From: Acinetobacter parvus DSM 16617 = CIP 108168
GTDB taxonomy: Bacteria > Pseudomonadota > Gammaproteobacteria > Pseudomonadales > Moraxellaceae
Assembly: GCF_000368025.1 (NCBI RefSeq)
Contig: NZ_KB849211.1
Location: forward strand, 37,553 to 101,552
DNA: 64,000 nt
Direction of reading: 5' to 3'
Shown here: positions 1 to 7,574 of the stretch, piece after piece
How the letters are laid out: the number at the start of each line of letters is the position of its first letter
How positions within the stretch are numbered: the stretch's first letter is position 1
Notes under the pieces: generated by a model
The model's input: only the letters and a program-made list of their open reading frames with translations
Databases searched by the model: none
What the model was told of the DNA's origin: nothing
Program-made: the position numbers and the translations under genes

Positions 1-42
1 CCTGATAGGATAAGGGTTCTGTGAAATTTGTCGTGTACAGAG
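1..42 (+). mobile_element. ISAba1, 3' terminal end (partial)
   Basis: The first 42 bases are the reverse complement of 39030-39071, the transposase-distal end of the complete ISAba1 in this window. Bases 1-24 encode the last seven transposase residues (PDRIRVL) and the stop. The terminal inverted repeat ends in GTCGTGTACAGAG at 42. The 9 bp after it (ATATTAATT, 43-51) should be the target duplication, but the other flank lies outside the window. Transposase orientation is plus, so the strong outward promoter of ISAba1, at the other end, points away from argF. Confidence 0.93.
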
Positions 43-160
43 ATATTAATTATTCCGTTGATTTATTCTTAAAAGCTCATCAAAAACTCTAATTCTTTTG
101 CATTTTTTAGGTGGTGTAGTATAGTAGTCAATTCCTTTTTATTCACCACTCGTCAAACAA

Positions 161-193
161 CAATTAATTATTGTTTTTATTCAATAATTATTG
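161..193. promoter_or_regulatory. Paired AT-rich palindromes upstream of argF
   Basis: CAATTAATTATTG (161-173) and the perfect palindrome CAATAATTATTG (182-193) lie 21 bp apart, start to start, directly before the argF Shine-Dalgarno AGGAG (195-199). The spacing is about two helical turns on one DNA face. It could be an operator or an mRNA hairpin. A full E. coli-type ARG box is not present. Function is inferred only from position. Confidence 0.3.
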
Positions 194-204
194 TAGGAGT
201 AGCT

Positions 205-1125
205 ATGGCGCTTCGGCATTTCCTAACTTTACGTGACCTATCCTCATTAGAACTGCAACGCATTTTAGATCGTGCGCAAGAACTCAAGCGTATGCAGCAC
301 AGCAATACGGTATATCAACCTTTTGTTGGTAAAGTTTTAGGAATGATTTTTGAAAAGTCGAGTACACGTACCCGTATTTCTTTTGAAGCAGGCATCTGCC
401 AGTTTGGGGGTAATGCGATTTTTCTTTCGCCACGTGACACCCAACTGGGTCGCGGTGAGCCAATTGAAGATTCTGCCCGCGTAATATCAAGCATGCTTGA
501 TATTGTGATGATCCGTACTTTTGGGCATGACATCGTAGAGCGTTTTGCTTCTTATTCTAAAGTACCTGTCATTAACGGTCTTACGGATGATCACCACCCT
601 TGCCAGTTACTTGCTGATTTACAAACCTATCAGGAACATCGTGGCAGTATTGCAGGCAAGACAGTAGCCTGGATTGGTGACGGTAACAATATGTGCAACT
701 CTTATGTTGAAGCGGCACATCTGATGGGTTTTAAACTCAAGATCGCCTCTCCTGAGGGTTATGAGCCAAAACCTGAGTTTCTTGCCGAGTTTGCTGACTG
801 TGTGGAAGTGTTCAACAAGGCTGAAGATGCAGCGGTTAATGCAGACCTGATCGTAACAGATGTTTGGGCAAGCATGGGGCAAGAAGAAGAACAAAAGCTT
901 CGTGAAAAAGCATTTGCTGATTTCCAAGTGAATGAAAAATTGATGGACTTAGCCCACTCTGACTGTTTATTTATGCATTGCTTACCCGCACACCGCGGCG
1001 AAGAAATTTCTGAACACATGCTGGACCATAAAAATGCAGTGGTTTGGGATGAAGCGGAAAATCGTTTGCATGCTCAAAAGGCATTAATGGAATTCCTGCT
1101 CAATGAGAATTTAAACAAAGACTAA
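205..1125 (+). CDS. argF: Ornithine carbamoyltransferase
   Basis: Catalyses ornithine plus carbamoyl phosphate to citrulline in cytoplasmic arginine biosynthesis. At 306 residues it has normal length for the anabolic enzyme. The carbamoyl-phosphate motif SSTRTR is at residues 52-57 and HPCQ at 131-134. The ornithine-binding DVWASMGQE and the catalytic Cys loop MHCLPAHRGEE follow in the C-terminal half. The start is supported by AGGAG at 195-199. The gene stands alone between an ISAba1 end 162 bp upstream and its own terminator. The IS insertion may have separated it from its original upstream neighbour or promoter. Confidence 0.97.
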   Translation: MALRHFLTLRDLSSLELQRILDRAQELKRMQHSNTVYQPFVGKVLGMIFEKSSTRTRISFEAGICQFGGNAIFLSPRDTQLGRGEPIEDSARVISSMLDIVMIRTFGHDIVERFASYSKVPVINGLTDDHHPCQLLADLQTYQEHRGSIAGKTVAWIGDGNNMCNSYVEAAHLMGFKLKIASPEGYEPKPEFLAEFADCVEVFNKAEDAAVNADLIVTDVWASMGQEEEQKLREKAFADFQVNEKLMDLAHSDCLFMHCLPAHRGEEISEHMLDHKNAVVWDEAENRLHAQKALMEFLLNENLNKD

Positions 1126-1130
1126 ATACA

Positions 1131-1160
1131 AAAAACAGCATCCTCATGATGCTGTTTTTA
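1131..1160 (+). terminator. argF rho-independent terminator
   Basis: ACAGCATC / GATGCTGT stem with a short CTCAT loop followed by a run of T, five bases after the argF stop. Confidence 0.85.
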
Positions 1161-1270
1161 TTTATCCAATCTAAATTGAACACTGAAATAAAAACACTTA
1201 TAGTAAAGCCAGCATTTTAAAAATAAGTTTCTCATATCATGAGAACTTCAATCATTGTATAGCGAACCTT

Positions 1271-1795
1271 ATGACTTCACTCGAACAAGCTTTATCTCAG
1301 ATACCGGGTTTTTCTTTGGTGCATGAGCACCTGTTTAGCTCTGCCCAACCCTCAGTTGAGCAGTTGCAGCAGATTAAAGAATATGGTTGTAGTACAGTCA
1401 TTAACCTTGCGACGAGTAAGTCTGAAAATCACTTATCCCAACAGGATCAAATTTGTCTGGGTTTGGGGCTAAACTATATTCATATCCCCATTGACTGGGA
1501 TATTCCCTGCTCAGAACAGTGTCTTTTTATTTTGGATTTAATTGACCATCTGGTTCAAAATAAAATTGTCTGGTTACATTGTGCCCAGAATATGCGTGTC
1601 AGTTGCTTGATGTATTTATATCGGCAGTTTTATATGAATATTGATTTACCTATTGCCCAAGAGTTGCTTCATCAAATCTGGGAACCGAATGAGACCTGGA
1701 CAGGCCTGATTCACAGCATTAGCTTACAACTGCAAGGTCGTAAAGCAACACAGGAATTACAGCAGTCATTGATCAATGCAGATCATTTTGCCTGA
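1271..1795 (+). CDS. Protein tyrosine phosphatase-like protein
   Basis: A 174-residue cytoplasmic protein resembling the dual-specificity/DUF442-like phosphatase fold. The N-terminal half has the TVINL strand followed by a YIHIPIDW segment. The expected P-loop reads WLHCAQNMRVS at about residue 117. The Cys and Arg are present but separated by four residues, not the canonical five (HCX5R). It could be a variant phosphatase or a non-catalytic relative. No signal peptide is visible. Its 3' end overlaps the convergent ispF by 13 bp. Substrate unknown. Confidence 0.65.
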   Translation: MTSLEQALSQIPGFSLVHEHLFSSAQPSVEQLQQIKEYGCSTVINLATSKSENHLSQQDQICLGLGLNYIHIPIDWDIPCSEQCLFILDLIDHLVQNKIVWLHCAQNMRVSCLMYLYRQFYMNIDLPIAQELLHQIWEPNETWTGLIHSISLQLQGRKATQELQQSLINADHFA

Positions 1796-2274
1796 TGGGA
1801 AACAAGCACTGTTGCCATTGCCAGAATGCCTTCCTGACGGCCAGTAAAACCTAGTTTTTCAGTTGTGGTCGCCTTAATACTAATTTGTGTAACATCCACA
1901 TTCATAACATCTGCGATGCTTTGACGCATCTCCAGATTATGTTTGGCAAGTTTTGGCCGTTCGCAGGCCACAGTAATGTCAGCATTATTGAGATGATAAC
2001 CACGATCTAAAATCAACTGATATACATGCTTAAGCAATACCCGACTATCTGCACCCTTATATTCTGGGTCAGTGTCAGGGAAATACTGCCCTATATCCCC
2101 TAAAGCCAATGCGCCCAATAATGCATCACACAATGCATGCAGCACCACATCTCCATCAGAATGGGCTTTTAAACCATGTGTGTGGGGAATCTGAATACCC
2201 GCCAAGGTAACAAAGCTGCCTTCTTCAAAAGCATGTACATCCATTCCCTGTCCAATACGAATGTGAGCAACCAT
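1783..2274 (-). CDS. ispF: 2-C-methyl-D-erythritol 2,4-cyclodiphosphate synthase
   Basis: Fifth enzyme of the non-mevalonate isoprenoid pathway, converting CDP-ME 2-phosphate to MEcPP with release of CMP. The 163-residue length is typical. The N-terminal GMDVHAF carries the metal-binding Asp-x-His pair, and HSDGDVVLHALCDALLGA is the family signature, followed by GDIGQYFPDTD. The C-terminal TTTEKLGFTGR motif closes the active site. It is transcribed alone here, with no ispD next to it, and converges with the phosphatase-like gene. Confidence 0.97.
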   Translation of the reverse strand: MVAHIRIGQGMDVHAFEEGSFVTLAGIQIPHTHGLKAHSDGDVVLHALCDALLGALALGDIGQYFPDTDPEYKGADSRVLLKHVYQLILDRGYHLNNADITVACERPKLAKHNLEMRQSIADVMNVDVTQISIKATTTEKLGFTGRQEGILAMATVLVSHQAK

Positions 2275-2372
2275 ATGATTTTCCTTTTACAATATACTGA
2301 ACAAATCTTGTATTCTGGCTTTCTATTTCGCTATAGTACATTGAGCAAATTAGACTGAAAGTATGCGTCATT

Positions 2373-3020
2373 ATGCTGTTTAATACGGTAAGAAATCAAT
2401 TAAAGAACGTCGGTTATATCATCACATTGAGTTGTTTTTGCTCAACATTTACATTTGCGAAATCAATCGATTGCTCAGATCGTACACTTGACCTTAAAAA
2501 GATATGTTCCAAGCAATATGATGAACAGCGAATTAAACTCAACAATAAGTTTTTAACTGCTTATTTGGTGACCGATGCCCCCTTACAGCTATTACATGAT
2601 ACCCAGAGATTATGGTTAAAACAGTTACAGCAATGCAAATCTAAAACCTGCTATCAACAACAGTTTGAATTGCGTTTGGATGACCTGAATTTTTATACCT
2701 CAATGAACCAGACGCTAACCCAGCATTATCTAAAATATGAACAGGGAAAATTAGCCGCTCAACCCATTCATTTACAGATTCATCAACTGGATAAAGACAA
2801 GCTTAAAATTGAGGGTATTGCTTATCGCAACCCAAACAATCGACTGGAAACCCAAATAATGTCATTGCTTGCCTACAGTACACCTGAACAAAAAAATCAG
2901 ATCACTGATAATGAAAAGAAATGCCAATATCAGTTTGATTTTCAAAAGGCCTTACTGATTGTCAAAACAGATCAAAAAGGCTGCGAACGTTTTACAGGCA
3001 TCTACCGTTTATATGACTAA
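2373..3020 (+). CDS. Secreted LprI-like (DUF1311-type) hypothetical protein
   Basis: A 215-residue protein with an N-terminal hydrophobic segment (about residues 13-29, ending TFAKS) that looks like a Sec signal peptide. The following region has the spaced Cys pattern of lysozyme-inhibitor LprI-like domains: C..RTLDLKKIC, LNNKFLTAYL, WLKQLQQC, TCYQQQFELRLDDL. The C-terminal half has two more Cys and no recognised domain. An upstream ATG at 2362 is closed by a stop, so 2373 is the only reasonable start. It ends at a strong terminator. Role is probably periplasmic, but the substrate is unknown. Confidence 0.6.
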   Translation: MLFNTVRNQLKNVGYIITLSCFCSTFTFAKSIDCSDRTLDLKKICSKQYDEQRIKLNNKFLTAYLVTDAPLQLLHDTQRLWLKQLQQCKSKTCYQQQFELRLDDLNFYTSMNQTLTQHYLKYEQGKLAAQPIHLQIHQLDKDKLKIEGIAYRNPNNRLETQIMSLLAYSTPEQKNQITDNEKKCQYQFDFQKALLIVKTDQKGCERFTGIYRLYD

Positions 3021-3040
3021 ACTTGAATGATTGAATTTCA

Positions 3041-3070
3041 AAAGCCGATGTTTTTATACATCGGCTTTTA
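3041..3070 (+). terminator. Terminator after the LprI-like gene
   Basis: AAAGCCGATG / CATCGGCTTT stem with a TTTTTATA loop, followed by T residues, 20 bp after the stop codon. Confidence 0.85.
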
Positions 3071-3074
3071 TTCT

Positions 3075-3131
3075 TTAATAGGCAGAGGTAACGCCTGTAA
3101 TTCCTGCACCGATGACAACAATATGAGGCAT
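3075..3131 (-). pseudogene. 5' fragment of a D-amino-acid dehydrogenase-like (DadA) gene
   Basis: An ATG preceded by an AAGGAG Shine-Dalgarno encodes MPHIVVIGAGITGVTSAY and then hits TAA. This is the N-terminal FAD-binding GxGxxG strand-turn of DadA-like oxidoreductases. The rest of the gene (about 400 codons) is absent, and the following sequence is the terminator of the neighbouring gene. It is a translation start left behind by a deletion, next to IS debris. Confidence 0.7.
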
Positions 3132-3226
3132 AGTAAACTCCTTGAAATGCAAGGAATTTCATAATAAGCAATATATAGCAATTAGCAAAATATAAGCTAC
3201 ACTTGGATTTATTTGAGACTTCACTC

Positions 3227-3296
3227 ATGCCTAAAATATATTCTGTAGATTTACGTGAAAAAGTCATGAAACATTATCATGATACTCACCATAAAT
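3227..3296 (+). pseudogene. IS630-family transposase, N-terminal remnant
   Basis: ATG at 3227 opens MPKIYSVDLREKVMKHYHDT, the helix-turn-helix start typical of IS630-family transposases. After His-His-Lys the reading frame runs into the terminal inverted repeat of an IS66-family remnant at 3297. No later IS630 part is visible downstream. Confidence 0.65.
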
Positions 3297-3853
3297 GTAA
3301 GCGTCCGCTGAACACACCTTATGAATTTGTCCTATAAGCCTTAATTTAGTCCCCAGTTAAAAATAAGTGGGGACTTAAATTTATGACTACAAATAACCAG
3401 ACATCCATCGCATCTCTTGCGAAGCAATGCTTCTCAGATTGGATGCAACAACTATATGAATGGCTCAACCAACATTATCTGACGGTGCCGTCGAGTTCTC
3501 CAATTGCCAAGGCGATCAATTACACTTTGAAGCGTTAGCCAGCTTTAAGCCGCTATCTGGATGATGGCAATCTACCGATTTGTAACAATTGGGTCGAGAA
3601 TCAGATGCGTCCCTGGGCGTTGGGTGCAAGAACTGGCTATTTGCAGGTTCGCTGCGTAGTGGTCAGCGAGCGGCAAATATCATGACTTTAATCCAGTCAG
3701 CAAAGCTGAATGGGCTGGATCCGTATGCCTATCTCAGTGATGTGCTGAAAAGGCTGCCGACGCATAAAGTGACCCAGATTGAAGAATTACTACCACACCG
3801 CTGGAAATCCGACCAAAATTAAAAAACAGCCATGGGGTTCAGCGGGCGCTTAC
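3297..3853 (+). mobile_element. Internally deleted IS66-family element
   Basis: Bounded by inverted ends GTAAGCGTCCGCTGAACACA (3297) and, in reverse complement, GTAAGCGCCCGCTGAAC (ending 3853), the typical IS66 terminus. Inside, an ATG at 3383 gives a TnpA-like start (MTTNNQTSIASLAKQ) joined directly to the C-terminal part of TnpC (DDGNLPICNNWVENQMRP, later AGSLRSGQRAANIMTLI, EELLPHRW). TnpB and most of TnpA and TnpC are gone. The TnpC part has a Trp-to-TAG codon near 3537 and a frameshift near 3625, so it cannot be active. Flanking 8-mers (CCATAAAT and AATTTACA) do not match, so no target duplication survives. Confidence 0.85.
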
Positions 3854-3870
3854 AATTTACAAGCAAAATT

Positions 3871-3909
3871 AAAAAAAGCTCAGGGACTAGTTCCATGAGC
3901 TTTTTTTAT
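3871..3909. terminator. Bidirectional terminator between IS66 remnant and yceI-like gene
   Basis: AAAAAAAGCTCA ... TGAGCTTTTTTT inverted repeat with A and T runs on both sides. It most likely terminates the minus-strand yceI-like gene. Confidence 0.8.
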
Positions 3910-3931
3910 CAATCTAATAATTTGTTTGATT

Positions 3932-4510
3932 TTACTTTGCAGCAGTTGCTTCAGTGGTAATATTGACAGTGATCTTATCTCCTACATTCGGCACGTAATT
4001 TCCGATGCCAAATGCAGAACGGTTAAATGATGTTGTCGCATTAAAACCAATCGCTGGCACTTTCGCCATTGGGTGCTCGCCTTGTTTATTCAGCACAGCA
4101 TCTAAAACCACAGGCTTTGTTACACCTTTAACAGTTAAATCACCCGTAATTTTAAAGTGCTTTTTATCCTTGGTTTCGACTTTGGTACTTTTAAAAGTAA
4201 TGTTTGGATATTTCGCAGCGTTAAACCATGCTTCTTCCTGGAATTCTTTATCCAAGGCAGGCACATTGGTATTTACACTACTGATCGGAATAGTGACCTC
4301 AACAGAAGAATTTGCTGGTTTTGCATTATCAACTTTAATTACACCCTGAATATCAGTAAAGTTCGCGCTTGGTGTAGAGAAACCAAAATGGTTCCAGCTA
4401 AATACAGTCGCTGTATGAGTTGGGTCAATCTTATAGTCTACTGGTGCCGCCAAAGCGACTGAACTTGCGATGGCAACTGCTAAACCGAGGCTTAATGTTT
4501 TAAACTGCAT
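3932..4510 (-). CDS. YceI family periplasmic protein
   Basis: A 192-residue lipocalin-like YceI-domain protein. Residues 1-22 form a signal peptide cleaved after ALAA, so the product is periplasmic. The mature part starts YKIDPTHT, followed by SWNHFGFS and LTVKGVTKPV, the usual YceI strand motifs, and ends NITTEATAAK. Family members bind polyisoprenoid or similar amphipathic ligands, and ligand identity here is unknown. It is divergent from the OsmC-like gene across a 227-bp intergenic region. Confidence 0.9.
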   Translation of the reverse strand: MQFKTLSLGLAVAIASSVALAAPVDYKIDPTHTATVFSWNHFGFSTPSANFTDIQGVIKVDNAKPANSSVEVTIPISSVNTNVPALDKEFQEEAWFNAAKYPNITFKSTKVETKDKKHFKITGDLTVKGVTKPVVLDAVLNKQGEHPMAKVPAIGFNATTSFNRSAFGIGNYVPNVGDKITVNITTEATAAK

Positions 4511-4667
4511 TTTTCGTATCCTTGTTTGATATGTTGTTTAGTTTATAGATCACATAATTTTATTCACCATTCTTTATAAAACGATATGTTTCACCAGTGC
4601 AACAATAAAAGCGTTACAGTTGTTACGTAAAACGAATATCATAAGACTATTCGGTACTATACATATT

Positions 4668-4683
4668 GTCGTTAGAACGACAT
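4668..4683. promoter_or_regulatory. Perfect inverted repeat upstream of the osmC-like gene
   Basis: TGTCGTTAGAACGACA is a 7+7 bp inverted repeat with a 2-bp centre, 55 bp before the OsmC-like start codon and in the shared promoter region with yceI. It resembles a small dimeric regulator operator. No regulator gene is adjacent, so this is position-based inference. Confidence 0.35.
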
Positions 4684-4737
4684 CATCAATTGACATATTT
4701 TTATTCAAATTTTTAAAGATAAACAAAAAGGTAAAAC

Positions 4738-5145
4738 ATGACACATACAGCACAAGCACTCAGTACATCTACACCTTATCGCGTTTCGTTGACGGATTCT
4801 TCGGGTCATACTTGGTATGCAGATGAACCAGCAGATAAAGGTGGTCAAGATACTGCACCAAACCCAATTCAGTTACTCTTGTCTGCTTTAGGTGCATGTA
4901 CAACCATTACTTTAGAGATGTATGCGAATCATAAAGGAATTAAGCTTGATCATGTTCAGGTCGATTTAGCTTTAAATCCCAATGCTGAACCTGAAGCAGG
5001 TCAAAACAACATTGAGCGCAAGATTACGCTAAAAGGTGAATTTACTGAAGAACAGCATAAACGCTTATTAAAAGTTGCGGAAAGTTGTCCTGTTCATAAA
5101 TTATTAACGTCTAATATTTCGATTCAAACTGAACTTAGCATTTAA
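4738..5145 (+). CDS. OsmC family peroxiredoxin-like protein
   Basis: A 135-residue cytoplasmic protein of the OsmC/Ohr/YhfA fold. The two conserved redox cysteines are visible: one in ALGACTTITLEMYA (about residue 54) and one in AESCPVHKLL (about residue 119). Family members reduce organic hydroperoxides using these thiols. The short N-terminus and the PNPIQLLLSALGAC motif place it with YhfA-like members more than classic Ohr. It has an AAAAGG Shine-Dalgarno just upstream and converges with tkt at a shared terminator. Confidence 0.88.
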   Translation: MTHTAQALSTSTPYRVSLTDSSGHTWYADEPADKGGQDTAPNPIQLLLSALGACTTITLEMYANHKGIKLDHVQVDLALNPNAEPEAGQNNIERKITLKGEFTEEQHKRLLKVAESCPVHKLLTSNISIQTELSI

Positions 5146-5155
5146 TTTCATTCAC

Positions 5156-5186
5156 AAAAAAAAGCGCCCTATTCAGGACGCTTTTT
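5156..5186. terminator. Shared terminator, osmC-like / tkt
   Basis: AAAAAGCG ... CGCTTTTT stem-loop between the two convergent stops, with A and T runs usable in both directions. Confidence 0.8.
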
Positions 5187-5200
5187 AACTATTAATTCAA

Positions 5201-7189
5201 TTAAGCAGTCAACTCTTTAACCGCAGCAACAACTGCTTCAGTAGTAATACCGAAGAACTGGAACAAGTCTTTTGCTGGAGCAGATTCGCCGTAAGTGGTC
5301 ATACCAATCACTTTGCCGTCTAAACCAACAAACTTCCACCAGTAATCCACATGAGCCGCTTCAACCGCTACACGCGCACGGATATGTGCAGGTAATACAG
5401 CTTCACGATATGCAGCATCTTGTTTCACAAACTCTTCAGCACATGGCATGGAAACAACACGCACACCTTCAAGTTGTGCATACGCTTCCATTGCCAATGA
5501 AACTTCTGAACCTGTTGCGATGATGATTGCTTTTAATTCGCCTTTTTCTTCAGCAAGTACATAACCACCTTTTGCAACGTTTTGAATTTGAGCTTCATTA
5601 CGTGCTTGGAATGGCAAGTTTTGGCGAGAGAAAATTAATGCGGTTGGACCTTCTTTACGCTGAAGAGCAGATTTCCAAGAAATTGCTGCTTCAACAGTGT
5701 CACATGGACGCCAAGTATTTAAGTTTGGTGTACCACGTAACGATGCAATTTGTTCGATTGGTTGATGCGTAGGGCCATCTTCACCTAAACCAATTGAGTC
5801 ATGTGTATAAACATGAATCACACGTTGCTTCATCAATGCTGACATACGTACTGCATTACGTGCATATTCCATAAACATCAAGAATGTTGCAACGTAAGGA
5901 ACAAAACCACCGTGTAAAGCTACACCATTTGCGATTGCGGTCATACCGAATTCACGAACACCGTAATACACGTAGTTACCCGCTGGATTTTCTTGTACGC
6001 CTTGGCAACCTTTCCAAAGTGTTAAGTTAGAGCCAGCCAAGTCAGCAGAACCACCTAATAATTCAGGGAGTAATGGACCGAATGCCTGTAAAGTATTTTG
6101 GCTTGCTTTACGAGTTGCAATGGTTTCAGCTTTTGCATTGGTTTCAGCAATGAATGCATCGGCTTGAGCAGCAAATTCAGCAGGTAAATCACCATTGATA
6201 CGGCGTAATAATTCAGCCGCTTCAGTTGGATATTTTGCTTGATATTGAGCAAATAATTCATTCCAAGCGGCTTCAGACGTTTGACCTTTGGTTTTTGCAT
6301 CCCAAGCTGCATAAACATCTTCAGGAATAACAAATGCGTCTTCTTTCCAACCTAATGCTTCACGTGTTAAAGCAATTTCGTCTTTACCCAACGGCGCACC
6401 GTGGCAATCTTCTTTACCTTGTTTGTTTGGTGAACCCAGACCAATAATCGTTTTACAGATGATGATGGTTGGCTTATTGCTTTCAGCTTTCGCTTCAACA
6501 GTTGCTTGACGAATCGCATCAGCATCATGACCATCTACACGAAGTACTTGCCAACCATAAGCGTTGAAACGTTGCTCAGTGTCATCACTAAACCAACCCT
6601 CTACTTCACCATCAATTGAAATCCCGTTATCGTCATAGTACGCAATCAGCTTACCTAGACCTAAAGTACCTGCAAGTGAACATACTTCGTGAGAAATACC
6701 TTCCATCAAGCAGCCATCACCCAAGAAACAGTAAGTGAAGTGATCAACAACGTTTAAACCATCTTTGTTAAATTGTGCAGCTAAAGTTCTTTCAGCTAAA
6801 GCAAAACCAACAGCATTGGCAATACCTTGACCCAATGGACCTGTTGTGGTTTCAATACCAGGTGCATAACCCAATTCTGGATGACCTGGAGTTTTAGAGT
6901 GTAATTGACGGAATTGTTTTAAATCTTCAATAGATAATTCATAACCCGTCAAATGCAATAATGCATATTGCAACATTGAGCCGTGACCATTAGACAATAC
7001 AAAGCGGTCACGGTTCACCCATTGAGGGTTACTTGGGTTATGATTTAAAAATTCGCGCCAAACTACGTCAGCGATATCTGCCATCCCCATTGGAGCACCA
7101 GGATGCCCTGAGTTTGCTTGTTGCACAGCATCCATAGCCAAGACACGAATTGCATTTGCAATACGGCGTTCATTTAAAGGGGTTGTCAT
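5201..7189 (-). CDS. tkt: Transketolase
   Basis: Transfers two-carbon ketol units in the non-oxidative pentose phosphate pathway, using thiamine diphosphate and Mg2+. At 662 residues it is full length. N-terminal QQANSGHPGAPMGMADIA, the ThDP-binding GDGCLMEGISHEVCSLAG and the THDSIGLGEDGPTHQPIE segment are all present, followed by the C-terminal transketolase domain. It is a single gene divergent from metK. Acinetobacter lack a standard glycolytic 6-phosphofructokinase route, so this enzyme likely carries essential pentose supply. Confidence 0.97.
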   Translation of the reverse strand: MTTPLNERRIANAIRVLAMDAVQQANSGHPGAPMGMADIADVVWREFLNHNPSNPQWVNRDRFVLSNGHGSMLQYALLHLTGYELSIEDLKQFRQLHSKTPGHPELGYAPGIETTTGPLGQGIANAVGFALAERTLAAQFNKDGLNVVDHFTYCFLGDGCLMEGISHEVCSLAGTLGLGKLIAYYDDNGISIDGEVEGWFSDDTEQRFNAYGWQVLRVDGHDADAIRQATVEAKAESNKPTIIICKTIIGLGSPNKQGKEDCHGAPLGKDEIALTREALGWKEDAFVIPEDVYAAWDAKTKGQTSEAAWNELFAQYQAKYPTEAAELLRRINGDLPAEFAAQADAFIAETNAKAETIATRKASQNTLQAFGPLLPELLGGSADLAGSNLTLWKGCQGVQENPAGNYVYYGVREFGMTAIANGVALHGGFVPYVATFLMFMEYARNAVRMSALMKQRVIHVYTHDSIGLGEDGPTHQPIEQIASLRGTPNLNTWRPCDTVEAAISWKSALQRKEGPTALIFSRQNLPFQARNEAQIQNVAKGGYVLAEEKGELKAIIIATGSEVSLAMEAYAQLEGVRVVSMPCAEEFVKQDAAYREAVLPAHIRARVAVEAAHVDYWWKFVGLDGKVIGMTTYGESAPAKDLFQFFGITTEAVVAAVKELTA

Positions 7190-7510
7190 AAGTCAGAATC
7201 CGATTAAATCAATAAGATGTAGAGAAGATGAGAAATCATCTTTCAAAAACTGCGACTATTGTCTTAAAAAAACAAGATGGGGTAAAGTGCAATACACGAT
7301 ATTTCTTATATTTTGATCATTCAAATACAATTCTTTATATAAATGCTCACCATCTAAACAACCACTAAAATACATTCATTCCAATATGAAAATTTACAAT
7401 TCAGGAAAACTTTATTAATTAAAGCATTAATATTAGTTTTACTGATACGCATATCAATAAAAACACAATGAAAATGAAATAAATTCATGCATTTTAGTCA
7501 GCTTATGCTA

Positions 7511-7570
7511 GTCCTATCCGCCAAGTCGATGTAACATACTCTGTCTTTTTGAAAATAACCATGATAGGAC
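7511..7570 (+). promoter_or_regulatory. metK 5' leader with RBS-sequestering complement
   Basis: GTCCTATC (7511-7518) is perfectly complementary to GATAGGAC (7563-7570), which contains the metK Shine-Dalgarno four bases before the start codon. Pairing would enclose 44 nt and mask the ribosome site. A TATGCT -10-like box at about 7505 sits just upstream. I recognise no known SAM riboswitch class here. It is a candidate translational control element. Confidence 0.35.
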
Positions 7571-7574
7571 GTTC

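Noticed and set aside
161..193. ArgR (ARG box) site before argF
   Set aside because: Only the ATTCA half of the E. coli-type box is present; the other half does not match.
3589..3822. 77-codon ORF as a separate gene
   Set aside because: It is the frameshifted C-terminal end of an IS66 TnpC, not an independent gene.
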